From positions 1-59,528 of IMG/VR virus record IMGVR_UViG_3300022822_000020: DNA of 59,528 nt. One strand, written 5' to 3'. The translations under genes and the position numbers were made by a program. Source of the stretch: a virus. Positions 15,723 to 22,873 of the stretch are shown here, in pieces. Under the pieces are notes generated by a model. The model was not told the origin of the DNA and did not search any database. It saw only the letters and a list, made by a program, of their open reading frames with translations. Every line of letters starts with the position of its first letter. The first letter of the stretch is position 1.

Positions 15723-16670
15723 ATGTCACTACTACAATTTTCAAAAACATACAAGCCATTTTCACAAGAATGGGCTGTAGATCTAACTAAAAAGCATGAA
15801 GAAATTCACTGGGTCGAAGAAGAAGCAGATTTGTCAGAAGACGTCAATGACTGGCGTATCAAACTCACAAGTCAAGAAAAAGAGTTCATTACTCACATTC
15901 TACGGTTGTTCACTCAAGGAGACGTTCAAGTTGGCCAAAACTATTATGATTACCTTATTCCGAAGTTTAAGAATAACGAAGTCCGAGTTATGCTTGGTTC
16001 TTTCGCTGGTCGCGAAGGCACACACCAGCGAGCATATGCGCTTCTAAATGACACGCTAGGGTTACCTGATGAAGAATATCATAAGTTTCTTGAGTATAAA
16101 GAAATGTCAGATAAGATTGATTTTATGTCTGATAATGATACAACTTCACAAACAGGTATTGCTTTAGCATTAGCTAAAGGTGTATTCAATGAAGGTGTAG
16201 GCTTGTTCGCTTCATTTGTAATGCTGCTTAACTTGCAACGTTTTGGTAAAATGAAAGGCATGGGTACTATTGTTGAATGGAGTATTCGGGATGAGACTTT
16301 ACATGTAGAGGGTGGTGCAAAGCTATTTAAACAGTTTTGTGCTGAACACCCACGTATTATTAACGATGAACTTAAATCAAAGATTTATGCATTGGCAACA
16401 GTAGCAGTAGAATTAGAAGATAAGTTTATTGATCTTGCTTTTGAATCTAATACTGTTCAAGGTTTAACCTCAGAAGAAACAAAGCAGTATATCCGCTTTA
16501 TTGCAGATAGGCGCTTACTACAGCTAGGTCTAAAGACTATCTTTAAGGTTAAGGAGAATCCTCTGCCTTGGCTAAATTGGATCTTAAACGCAGTTTCTCA
16601 TGATAACTTTTTTGAGAAGCGAGTAACAGAATATTCCGTAAATGGGATGGTAGGAGACTGGGAATGGTAA
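15723..16670 (+). CDS. nrdB: ribonucleotide reductase small subunit (315 aa)
   Basis: This is the ferritin-like radical-generating subunit. Likely di-iron ligands are D67, E98 and H101 (REGTH), E157 (FNEGVGLF), E191 and H194 (RDETLH). D67-E98 (31) and E157-E191 (34) match E. coli R2 spacing, and Y105, four residues after H101, is the expected radical tyrosine (Y122). The protein is about 60 residues shorter than E. coli NrdB, mainly between ligands 3 and 4. The C-terminus GMVGDWEW is probably the peptide that docks on NrdA. Confidence 0.95.
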   Translation: MSLLQFSKTYKPFSQEWAVDLTKKHEEIHWVEEEADLSEDVNDWRIKLTSQEKEFITHILRLFTQGDVQVGQNYYDYLIPKFKNNEVRVMLGSFAGREGTHQRAYALLNDTLGLPDEEYHKFLEYKEMSDKIDFMSDNDTTSQTGIALALAKGVFNEGVGLFASFVMLLNLQRFGKMKGMGTIVEWSIRDETLHVEGGAKLFKQFCAEHPRIINDELKSKIYALATVAVELEDKFIDLAFESNTVQGLTSEETKQYIRFIADRRLLQLGLKTIFKVKENPLPWLNWILNAVSHDNFFEKRVTEYSVNGMVGDWEW

Positions 16671-16915
16671 TAGAGAATAGTGACTACGAACACTTTAAGA
16701 ATACAGTATGTGGGCAATTAGAGTCTACAGAGTTCTTCCAACTACAAACAACCGATCAGGGTAGGTACGAAGCGTATGAGGCGGTCTCAATTTCTATTCT
16801 TGATGCTGCTAAAACAGTTGATGAAGAAGCGTTCTTATACGAAAGCCTAGATACCTTACTTGATGAAAAAGCAAAACTATACGGAGTTACAAGAGAAGAT
16901 GAACAATCAATCTGA
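16664..16915 (+). CDS. hypothetical acidic protein (83 aa)
   Basis: It overlaps the nrdB end by 7 nt. The product is short, acidic and helical (AYEAVSISILDAAKTVDEEAF) with no recognised motif. Its C-terminus overlaps the start of the gene at 16899. Confidence 0.65.
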   Translation: MVIENSDYEHFKNTVCGQLESTEFFQLQTTDQGRYEAYEAVSISILDAAKTVDEEAFLYESLDTLLDEKAKLYGVTREDEQSI

Positions 16916-17066
16916 AGAAAAGCAGTTACTACACGACTTTGAAAAAGAAAATCGAAGGTATGGTGAAGAAAATCACCGTAAAAAGATGACCCCTTATAAG
17001 CGAGTACAGAACAAGCAAGATTATTCAGAATTACTCGAAGAAGAAGAATATGACAACGATCTATAA
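16899..17066 (+). CDS. highly charged small protein (55 aa)
   Basis: ATG 16899 (MNNQSEEKQLL) is preferred over an upstream TTG/ATG pair because an AGAGAAG SD-like stretch precedes it. Nearly half the residues are Lys, Arg, Glu or Asp, so it is probably a disordered or coiled peptide. It overlaps both neighbours by 17 nt. No function assigned. Confidence 0.55.
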   Translation: MNNQSEEKQLLHDFEKENRRYGEENHRKKMTPYKRVQNKQDYSELLEEEEYDNDL

Positions 17067-17481
17067 TAAGTTAATAGAGAAATATAAAGAGCTTAAGGGT
17101 TTAGTTATTTCTATTGACGAATTAACAGCAGAAAGTGAAGAACTAGCATACGAGTTATTTCTTAATGGCTCAAAGGTTATTGTACCGCATAGAAGCTCTC
17201 TTGACGCGAAAAGAACTTCTGATTCTCTTAGCACGAAAATTGCGAGACTATCTGGTTCAGCTTTACGATATCAAGTATCTAATCACGCAAGCGTGTATCA
17301 ACAAAAAGCGGACTTAATGATCTGTTTCAACAAAGGAAAATTCGATGAAAAATATAGCGGAGCAAAACAGTTCTACTACGTTGAAGACTATAATGTCACA
17401 AATGAAGAGTTCTCGGAAACCAGTCAGCAAGACGAATCGAAACCTAAGAGGGGGCGTAAGCCAGGAACTAGAACTCTTTGA
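17050..17481 (+). CDS. hypothetical protein with AT-hook-like tail (143 aa)
   Basis: The N-terminal half is alpha/beta with RSSLDAKRTSDSLSTKIARL. The C-terminus KPKRGRKPGTRTL contains an RGRKP AT-hook-like DNA-binding motif, and that part overlaps the ClpP-like gene in another frame for 137 nt. The middle segment QKADLMICFNKGKFDEKY is hydrophobic. No family recognised; DNA binding through the tail is inferred. Confidence 0.6.
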   Translation: MTTIYNKLIEKYKELKGLVISIDELTAESEELAYELFLNGSKVIVPHRSSLDAKRTSDSLSTKIARLSGSALRYQVSNHASVYQQKADLMICFNKGKFDEKYSGAKQFYYVEDYNVTNEEFSETSQQDESKPKRGRKPGTRTL

Positions 17482-18001
17482 TCAGGGTGTATTAACCCTT
17501 TGCGATGAGATTTCTTTAGAGTCAGCAATGCCTATTGCTAATGCGCTCCTTGAATATAACTTAATGGATGAGAGAGATGCACCACCGCATATTACTTTGT
17601 TCGTTAATTCTACTGGGGGTGATTTATTCGCCACATATCATCTAATTGATATGATCAAGCAATCGGACATACCAGTTCACACTTTAGGTATAGGCTGTAT
17701 TGCTTCTGGTGGTATTATGTTGTTAATGGCTGGCAAAAAGGGTCATCGTTTTGTTACTGAAAACACTTACTTAATGAGTCATCAGTATTCCACCGGTGTA
17801 TTTGGTAAAGAACACGAGCTGCGTGCTTCAGTATACGAGCTAGAGTTGCAATCTAAACGTATGGTTAATCACTATGTTAAGTGTACAAAGAAGTCTGAAG
17901 CTTATGTTCGAAAGCATTTGCTGCATCAATCAGATATTAGTATTAGTCCCCAAGATGCCGTAAAACACGGTATTGTGGATAAAATCTTAGCAGTGTATTA
18001 A
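17345..18001 (+). CDS. ClpP-like serine protease (218 aa)
   Basis: The protein has the ClpP/crotonase fold with a likely catalytic triad S121 (GCIASGG), H146 (LMSHQ) and D197 (SDISISPQDAV). The 25- and 51-residue spacings are nearly those of E. coli ClpP (25 and 49). PHITLFVNSTGGDL corresponds to the oxyanion-forming loop. AAAGGAAA before ATG 17345 supports this start despite a 137-nt overlap; ATG 17393 or 17402 would remove much of it. It lies in the DNA-metabolism operon, far from the capsid genes, so a host-directed or regulatory proteolysis role is more likely than prohead maturation. Confidence 0.88.
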   Translation: MKNIAEQNSSTTLKTIMSQMKSSRKPVSKTNRNLRGGVSQELELFDQGVLTLCDEISLESAMPIANALLEYNLMDERDAPPHITLFVNSTGGDLFATYHLIDMIKQSDIPVHTLGIGCIASGGIMLLMAGKKGHRFVTENTYLMSHQYSTGVFGKEHELRASVYELELQSKRMVNHYVKCTKKSEAYVRKHLLHQSDISISPQDAVKHGIVDKILAVY

Positions 18002-18006
18002 ATTTA

Positions 18007-18032
18007 GGGAAGCCTTCGGGTTTCCCTTTTTT
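18007..18032 (+). terminator. UUCG-loop hairpin terminator after the ClpP-like gene
   Basis: GGGAAGCC (18007-18014) pairs with GGTTTCCC (18019-18026) with a TTCG tetraloop, followed by TTTTTT and ATCAAA. It is a strong intrinsic terminator shape 17 nt before the next start. Confidence 0.85.
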
Positions 18033-18048
18033 ATCAAAAAGGTTAGTT

Positions 18049-18402
18049 ATGCGAGTATTTGTCTACTACAATCTTCACAAAGAGTGCTTTAGTATTAAAG
18101 CCCTTGAAGGTCCTAACAAAAATAAGGTAATTGGATATCGAGATGAAGTTGATTTAATTGATGTTGAATTTAAGGTAAGCCAAGCAGGAAGGGCACGTGT
18201 ACTTAGGGAGCATAAGAAGAATGTTCACGCAGGTGCTACAGGTGAGCTGATTAGACCTATTGTTTGTAGTAAAGAATTAATAGAAGTAACTTACAACCCC
18301 TACGTTAATGAAACTTTTGTTAATAGGAAAAATAAAAAGCCGGTTACAAAGGCTTTATATGCTTTACTAACAAAAAAGAAAATCTTTATACAAGTAAAAT
18401 GA
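18049..18402 (+). CDS. hypothetical basic protein (117 aa)
   Basis: This is the first gene after the terminator. The sequence is basic with beta segments (MRVFVYYNLHKECFSIKAL) and a Lys-rich end (RKNKKPVTKALYALL). A possible nucleic-acid-binding role is inferred only from charge. Its stop overlaps the next start. Confidence 0.65.
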   Translation: MRVFVYYNLHKECFSIKALEGPNKNKVIGYRDEVDLIDVEFKVSQAGRARVLREHKKNVHAGATGELIRPIVCSKELIEVTYNPYVNETFVNRKNKKPVTKALYALLTKKKIFIQVK

Positions 18403-19118
18403 AAAAACCTACTGGATACGTAATATACGAAGGGTCTTCTCTTTTAAACGGAGAGCCAATAGTTGCAATACTTACACTTAAATCAGCTAATGTAAAGACC
18501 GGTGATGTAGCGACTGTATGGTACTTACATCAAAATATTAACCCCATTGAAGCAAAACAGACTGGAGCAGACAAAGCAATTTGTGGCAGCTGTCCACATA
18601 TGAAAGGTAGCTGTTATGTTCAAGTTTATCAGGCCCCTAATAACATTTTTAAATCATACAAAAAAGGTATTTATCCAAAAGAAAAACCTGAAAATCTTGT
18701 TGGGATGTTTAGTAGTATTAGATTTGGCGGTTATGGTGATAGTGCTTCAGTACCTACCCCTGTTAACAAGTCTTTAATAACCGACAATTTAAAAACAGTC
18801 TTAGGCTATACTCATCAATGGAAAAGTAAAACCTTTGATCCAGAAAACCTTGATTTTTGTCAGGCTAGCGTAGATACTCTAAAGGATGTTGAATTATTTA
18901 AGAGAAAGTTCCCTAATAAATTCTATTTTAGGGTTACTAGAAATATTGACAAAGCTTTACCAATAAATGAAGTTGTCTGCAAAAATGTAGTAGACCCCAC
19001 TATCAAGTGTAATACTTGTGGTATATGTAATGGAAATAAGGCTAATGTTGTTGTGCCGGTTCATGGTGCAACCAGCATTATAAATGTGTTTAAGAATAAC
19101 TTTAAGGAAGATAAATGA
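18399..19118 (+). CDS. cysteine-rich protein of unknown function (239 aa)
   Basis: Two Cys clusters stand out: C62-x2-C65-x6-C72 and C204-x2-C207-x2-C210. This arrangement could hold zinc or an iron-sulfur cluster, although the CxxxCxxC of radical SAM is not present. Other segments look enzymatic: RFGGYGDSASVP, LGYTHQWKSKTF and YFRVTRNIDKALP. It is the largest protein of the accessory block. No family is assigned; a DNA or protein modification enzyme is one possibility. Confidence 0.65.
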   Translation: MKKPTGYVIYEGSSLLNGEPIVAILTLKSANVKTGDVATVWYLHQNINPIEAKQTGADKAICGSCPHMKGSCYVQVYQAPNNIFKSYKKGIYPKEKPENLVGMFSSIRFGGYGDSASVPTPVNKSLITDNLKTVLGYTHQWKSKTFDPENLDFCQASVDTLKDVELFKRKFPNKFYFRVTRNIDKALPINEVVCKNVVDPTIKCNTCGICNGNKANVVVPVHGATSIINVFKNNFKEDK

Positions 19119-19306
19119 CAGATCAAGAATACAAACAAATTGATAATTTGGCTAAGATGTTAATTAAAGCACCAACTCACAGTGATTTAAATGATGACTT
19201 TAATCAAGGGATATCTTATGCAGGTGATCAATTACGAACTTTGATTCAAGAAATGCACACCCCAAGGCAGGTTGCTTGCTTATTGAAAGGAAAAGAGAGT
19301 GTTTAA
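19115..19306 (+). CDS. hypothetical protein (63 aa)
   Basis: This short helical protein overlaps both neighbours. It contains NLAKMLIKAPTHSDLNDDF and a C-terminal RQVACLLKGKESV. No motif recognised. Confidence 0.6.
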   Translation: MTDQEYKQIDNLAKMLIKAPTHSDLNDDFNQGISYAGDQLRTLIQEMHTPRQVACLLKGKESV

Positions 19307-19661
19307 AGTAAAACGTTGTGGTGATGATACTCTCGTAGATATCTTATCTCTTTCAACTAAAGAGGATTGTCAGAAGTTAGCTGATTGTTTATTTGGCTTC
19401 CCTGTTTATGTAGAGTCACTAGTACCTACTTCTTTTCTTGACTCTTTGGAAGAACAAGAAATGGAAAGAGTTAGAGACCCTAATTGGAAAGCTATGTGGT
19501 GGCACGTTGATGATGTTCGCTGTAGTAGCTCAAACGAATTAACGGATTACGATTGTCAAAGCATATTAGACATTGCAATTTACGCGCATAACCCAGAATA
19601 TGGTTTTTCATGGGATTCATTACGCGCTGCTGAAGAAGTATACTTAAGGGATTACAAATGA
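19299..19661 (+). CDS. hypothetical protein (120 aa)
   Basis: The start is GTG 19299, supported by AAAGGAAAAGAG just upstream. The protein is acidic with several Trp residues (NWKAMWWHVDDVRC). The C-terminus SWDSLRAAEEVYLRDYK is helical. No family assigned; it is part of a chain of overlapping small genes. Confidence 0.6.
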   Translation: MFKVKRCGDDTLVDILSLSTKEDCQKLADCLFGFPVYVESLVPTSFLDSLEEQEMERVRDPNWKAMWWHVDDVRCSSSNELTDYDCQSILDIAIYAHNPEYGFSWDSLRAAEEVYLRDYK

Positions 19662-19855
19662 CTCAAAAGCTAGCTGATTATATTGCCCAGTACCTACATT
19701 ATGAAGTTGAAGAATTTGATATTGACTTAAACATGGAAGAAACAAGCTTCCTTGCTTACTTAATTCAAAATGCGATAGAGGCCTACGAGGGCGGGGCGGC
19801 TGAAGAAGAAGACGATGAGCACACTACAGCAATTAACTGCAATAATATACTCTAA
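19658..19855 (+). CDS. hypothetical acidic protein (65 aa)
   Basis: This is a very acidic helical protein (EVEEFDIDLNMEETSF, AAEEEDDEH). It overlaps the deaminase-like gene by 41 nt, unusually long for this block. No function assigned. Confidence 0.55.
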   Translation: MTQKLADYIAQYLHYEVEEFDIDLNMEETSFLAYLIQNAIEAYEGGAAEEEDDEHTTAINCNNIL

Positions 19856-20123
19856 AAAAGGCAGTATACTAGCGGTTGGGAAAAACAGTTATACAAAGAC
19901 ACACCCTTATCAAGCACATTGTGCAAGTAAAGTAGGTGAGCCAAATAAAGTGTATCTTCATGCTGAAATTGATGCAATAATTAAATGTAAAGATATCAGT
20001 AAAGCGCACAGAATATCTGTATTTAGGTTAGGTGCGAATGGTATGTATTTAAATGCTAGGCCATGCAAAATCTGTATGAGTGCAATTGAAAGCACTGGTA
20101 TTTTAATCATTGAACACACATAG
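19815..20123 (+). CDS. cytidine deaminase-superfamily protein (102 aa)
   Basis: The zinc-binding signature of nucleotide or nucleic-acid deaminases is complete: HAE (49-51) and PCKIC (83-87). It is shorter than the dCMP deaminase at 9735 and lacks its substrate loop, so it is not a duplicate of that gene. It may act on a different nucleotide or base. The 102-aa length is minimal for the fold. Confidence 0.75.
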   Translation: MSTLQQLTAIIYSKKGSILAVGKNSYTKTHPYQAHCASKVGEPNKVYLHAEIDAIIKCKDISKAHRISVFRLGANGMYLNARPCKICMSAIESTGILIIEHT

Positions 20124-20131
20124 GAAATAAA

Positions 20132-20551
20132 ATGTCAAAAGTTATAAGATTAAGTTTGCTTGAAGCGGTATCAAAAGCTAAGGCGAAGCTTGGAAGTCTA
20201 GAAGCAGCTAATGAGAAGGGTTGTGTTGAACACTCATTCGTAGCAATATGGCTTTCTTTAAAGGGAATGATTAACGATAATGGCTTTGAGTTGTCTTATG
20301 GGCTTACTAACTATGTTCGCAGAGAGCTTAATAAAGAGTTAGATCTATTAGGTTTTCCAAAAGATAGAGAAAATACTGCTAAAACTAAAAATAAGGGTAT
20401 AGTACAACAAAATGAGAGATTTCTCTGGTTATGTTTCCTAGAAGACTACTTTACTTGTAATGACGTAATTATTAGGTCTTTCTCAGAGCAATGTAATAAA
20501 CCCGTAATTACACACAAACGCAATCGACTTGCAGGAACTACTAGCATATGA
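20132..20551 (+). CDS. accessory protein related to the gene at 24234 (139 aa)
   Basis: The segment RFLWLCFLEDYF closely resembles RFIWLCFLELYY in the protein at 24234, so the two are probably paralogous in their C-terminal helical part. The N-terminal portion is helical and basic. No function known; both lie in the accessory region. Confidence 0.6.
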   Translation: MSKVIRLSLLEAVSKAKAKLGSLEAANEKGCVEHSFVAIWLSLKGMINDNGFELSYGLTNYVRRELNKELDLLGFPKDRENTAKTKNKGIVQQNERFLWLCFLEDYFTCNDVIIRSFSEQCNKPVITHKRNRLAGTTSI

Positions 20552-20703
20552 ACAGAGAAGAATTAATAATGGATAGTACTCAGTACTGCTGCTATTGTGG
20601 GTGCGAGAAGGCACGGTTCCAATGCTGTGGTGAAAACCACTTTCAGACATTTACCGAGATGCGCCCTGATGAGCAAGATGAGTTTTTGGACAACGAGGAG
20701 TAA
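20548..20703 (+). CDS. small Cys-rich zinc-ribbon-like protein (51 aa)
   Basis: ATG 20548 overlaps the previous stop. The core CCYCGCEKARFQCCGENHF contains six cysteines and a His in 19 residues, compatible with one zinc site. The C-terminal half is acidic. It is the first gene of a stretch whose codon use differs from its neighbours. Confidence 0.6.
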   Translation: MNREELIMDSTQYCCYCGCEKARFQCCGENHFQTFTEMRPDEQDEFLDNEE

Positions 20704-20705
20704 GT

Positions 20706-21149
20706 ATGATTAAAACATCAGAACTGACAGGCTCCGCCCTTGACTGGGTAGTGGCGAAGTGTGAGGGGTTTGATACTCGCAACAACATGTGTGTATGGTA
20801 CATACCCTCCGAGGCGGACAGTGATGACGTGATGCACTTTGAGTGCATGGCAGACGATAAAAACCACGCATTAGAACAGTGCCAAGGCGCTTACCCTAGC
20901 TGCGTTGTCACTAGTATCGGGCGCATTGACGACGAGTACACCCCATCAACCGATTGGGCGCAAGCTGGGCCAATCATCGAACGGGAAAAGATAGGTTTAT
21001 TTTTCGATCGTGCTTGTGGTAATCGCTGGCGGGCAAGCCATATAACTGCACACTATCAGATAGCCCAAACGCCACTCATCGCAGCCATGCGCTGTTACGC
21101 GGCAAGCAAACTCGGCGACACCGTCGAGATACCAAAGGAGTTGACATGA
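20706..21149 (+). CDS. DUF2591/NinX-like phage protein (147 aa)
   Basis: The start MIKTSELTGSALDWVVAKCEG and the later STDWAQAGPIIEREKI are the signature of the DUF2591 (NinX-like) family of lambdoid and other phages (quoted in part). The family function is unknown. The gene is clearly richer in G+C than its surroundings, suggesting recent transfer. Confidence 0.8.
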   Translation: MIKTSELTGSALDWVVAKCEGFDTRNNMCVWYIPSEADSDDVMHFECMADDKNHALEQCQGAYPSCVVTSIGRIDDEYTPSTDWAQAGPIIEREKIGLFFDRACGNRWRASHITAHYQIAQTPLIAAMRCYAASKLGDTVEIPKELT

Positions 21150-21379
21150 CACAAAAAATCAAAATTTCAACATCAAAACGGATTGCTCGATCTGTTTTGA
21201 TGTATCTCAATAGCTGTGTTGACCCGCAAGCGGTCGATATAAACGACCAAGTTGACGGATGGTTGGCTGAAATCGGGCTGGGATGGAAGCTGAAAGAAGG
21301 ATCTTATATCGACGGTATCGCGTGTCAATTCATCGGGGTGCTTACGCGTGATATTCGACGCATGGCCGTACGGAGATAA
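21146..21379 (+). CDS. hypothetical protein (77 aa)
   Basis: It overlaps the previous stop by 4 nt and shares its higher G+C. The protein is basic at both ends with a Trp/Gly-rich middle (GWLAEIGLGWKLKEG). No family recognised. Confidence 0.6.
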   Translation: MTQKIKISTSKRIARSVLMYLNSCVDPQAVDINDQVDGWLAEIGLGWKLKEGSYIDGIACQFIGVLTRDIRRMAVRR

Positions 21380-21383
21380 CACC

Positions 21384-21452
21384 ATGAACGAACGAATTAA
21401 ACAACTTGCAGCTCGTGCAGATTTACTAAAACATTTTGGAGAAGAATTATGA
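21384..21452 (+). CDS. 22-aa peptide with junction repeat
   Basis: ATG 21384 follows CGGAGATAAC. The peptide ends in GEEL, encoded by the repeat GGAGAAGAATTATGA that also provides the SD and start of the next gene. Short proteins starting like MNERIKQLA are plausible phage genes, but this one may be a remnant left at a cassette boundary. Confidence 0.4.
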   Translation: MNERIKQLAARADLLKHFGEEL

Positions 21453-21736
21453 GCGGCGGGCATTTTAATTACACACAGTATCAATTAACTCAAATTGCTG
21501 ATGACATTGAGCAACTAATTATAAATAATGATAATGAAGAGTGGAATGAGTGGGGGGATGTTACAAATCATCACTATACAGCAGAAACTATTTCGGCATT
21601 TCAAACCGCAGTCGATATGTTGAGGCAATCTTATACATATGTTAAACGGGTGGATTGGTTAGTGTCTGGGGATGATGGCGAAGAAGATTTTCATACGCGC
21701 TTACGAAAAGAATTAAGGGAGAAGAATTATGATTGA
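21449..21736 (+). CDS. conserved-looking phage protein (95 aa)
   Basis: The N-terminus MSGGHFNYTQYQLTQIADDI is typical of a small, widely seen family of phage proteins of unknown function. The C-terminus RKELREKNYD belongs to the repeated module that ends several genes here. Its ATG lies inside the repeat at 21438-21452. Confidence 0.7.
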   Translation: MSGGHFNYTQYQLTQIADDIEQLIINNDNEEWNEWGDVTNHHYTAETISAFQTAVDMLRQSYTYVKRVDWLVSGDDGEEDFHTRLRKELREKNYD

Positions 21737-22190
21737 ATATCAAGTCAAAGTTAGTAAATCTGGAACAGAGTGGTATCTTAATGGTAAAAGACATCGTGAA
21801 GATGGCCCAGCAATTGAGTGGTCAAGGGGTTGTAAGGAGTGGTGGTTGAATAACCAACTGCATCGTGAAGATGGACCAGCTGTTGAGTCGAGCAATGGTC
21901 ACAAGTCGTGGTTCTTGAAGGACCGGCTACATCGTGAAGATGGACCAGCTATTGAGTCAAGCAACGGTGACAAGTCGTGGTTCTTGAATGGAGTGGAAGT
22001 AACCGAAACGGATGTGATGACCCCTGTCAAACAACCAATCAGACATAAGCCTTGGGCTGGGTTAACTGAGGAGGAGGTGGAGCAGATTGTTGATAACAAT
22101 ACACTTTATAGAGAAGGCTACCAATTCGGGTGTAGCGGTAAGGGTGTTGCTCAGGGAGTTGAAGCTAGGTTGCGGGAGAAGAACACGTGA
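21729..22190 (+). CDS. MORN/YwqK-like tandem-repeat protein (153 aa)
   Basis: Residues 10-95 consist of tandem 23-residue repeats with the core LHREDGPAIE and W(Y/W/F)LN(G/N), like YwqK/MORN-variant repeats that form beta-hairpin strips. The C-terminal part carries KPWAGLTEEEV and VEARLREKN, shared with the following genes. Repeats fold as protein-protein surfaces; no enzyme motif is seen. Confidence 0.75.
   Translation: MIEYQVKVSKSGTEWYLNGKRHREDGPAIEWSRGCKEWWLNNQLHREDGPAVESSNGHKSWFLKDRLHREDGPAIESSNGDKSWFLNGVEVTETDVMTPVKQPIRHKPWAGLTEEEVEQIVDNNTLYREGYQFGCSGKGVAQGVEARLREKNT
21792..21996 (+). repeat. 69-bp tandem repeat, about three copies
   Basis: CATCGTGAAGATGG recurs at 21792, 21861 and 21930, an exact 69-bp spacing, encoding the 23-aa repeats of the protein at 21729. 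DNA identity is high between copies two and three, so duplication is recent. Confidence 0.8.
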
Positions 22191-22453
22191 GATGTATTGT
22201 TAAAGATTGTGAAAACCACTCTAATGAAGGTAAATTTAAGGGGGTTTTATGTTATCCATGTCATGCGTTTATTACGAACGGCGAAGGTGTTCACTCACAA
22301 GTCTATAGAAATACAAAGCGTGAATGGGTTGGGCTAACAGCAGAAGACTACGACTCAATGCGTCCCCGTGTGCCGTACACCGTCAATGATTTTGCGCTCG
22401 CAGATGTCGCAGCAATTGTTGAAGCAAAACTTAAGGGGAAGAATTATGGCTAA
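22187..22453 (+). CDS. small protein with N-terminal zinc-binding motif (88 aa)
   Basis: Start GTG 22187 lies in the variant junction repeat. The N-terminus CIVKDCENHS then LCYPCHAF gives four Cys and nearby His for zinc. The C-terminal half has REWVGLTAEDYDSM and VEAKLKGKNYG, the shared tail module. Function unknown. Confidence 0.65.
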   Translation: MRCIVKDCENHSNEGKFKGVLCYPCHAFITNGEGVHSQVYRNTKREWVGLTAEDYDSMRPRVPYTVNDFALADVAAIVEAKLKGKNYG

Positions 22454-22679
22454 TTTAGAAGTTATGAAGCCATGTCCTTTTGATGGGAACCAGCCCGAAA
22501 TGAAACATAAGGATGGTTCATGTGGATATTCCCCGGGGCAATACTACCTTTCCTGCGTCTGCGGGTGTAGTTCGCCCAAATTTGACGATGAAAAATGGAC
22601 AAAGAGGAAGGGAACTATTAGTATTTCCGACGAGGCAAAACAATCTGCGTTACTTTGGTGGAATAGGAGGAACACATGA
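22446..22679 (+). CDS. Lar-like zinc-ribbon protein (77 aa)
   Basis: ATG 22446 lies in the junction repeat GGGGAAGAATTATGG. The pattern MKPCPFDG near the N-terminus, a CVCGCSSP element and the end ALLWWNRRNT match small Lar-type (restriction alleviation) zinc proteins of phages. The second Cys of the usual CPxC is Asp here (CPFD), so zinc binding may be altered. Role in evading restriction is inferred only from the family. Confidence 0.65.
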   Translation: MANLEVMKPCPFDGNQPEMKHKDGSCGYSPGQYYLSCVCGCSSPKFDDEKWTKRKGTISISDEAKQSALLWWNRRNT

Positions 22680-22873
22680 CTGAGCGAATTGTCACGGACG
22701 CCAACGGGCACAACCACCTCACTACAGAGCCAATGCTTCACCAGCCAAAGCGTGAATGGGTTGGGCTGACGGATGAGGAAATCTGGAGTGTTTATAAGCA
22801 AGTGGACTCAATGCAATATATGGAATTTTCTCACGCCATTGAAGCCAAATTAAAGGAGAAGAATTATAGCTAA
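22676..22873 (+). CDS. hypothetical protein with REWVGLTDEE module (65 aa)
   Basis: This protein shares REWVGLTDEEI and a C-terminus IEAKLKEKNYS with its neighbours. The N-terminus has several His residues (NGHNHLTTEPMLH). It ends in the last junction repeat, where the expected downstream ATG reads ATA. Confidence 0.65.
   Translation: MTERIVTDANGHNHLTTEPMLHQPKREWVGLTDEEIWSVYKQVDSMQYMEFSHAIEAKLKEKNYS

Larger units (their letters stand above)
21438..22873 (+). repeat. gene-junction repeat GGAGAAGAATTATG, five copies
   Basis: Copies begin at 21438, 21718, 22175 (variant, GTG start), 22435 (variant GGGGAAG) and 22855 (ATA instead of ATG). Each encodes the C-terminal KNY-like tail of one gene and the SD plus start of the next. 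Confidence 0.8.
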
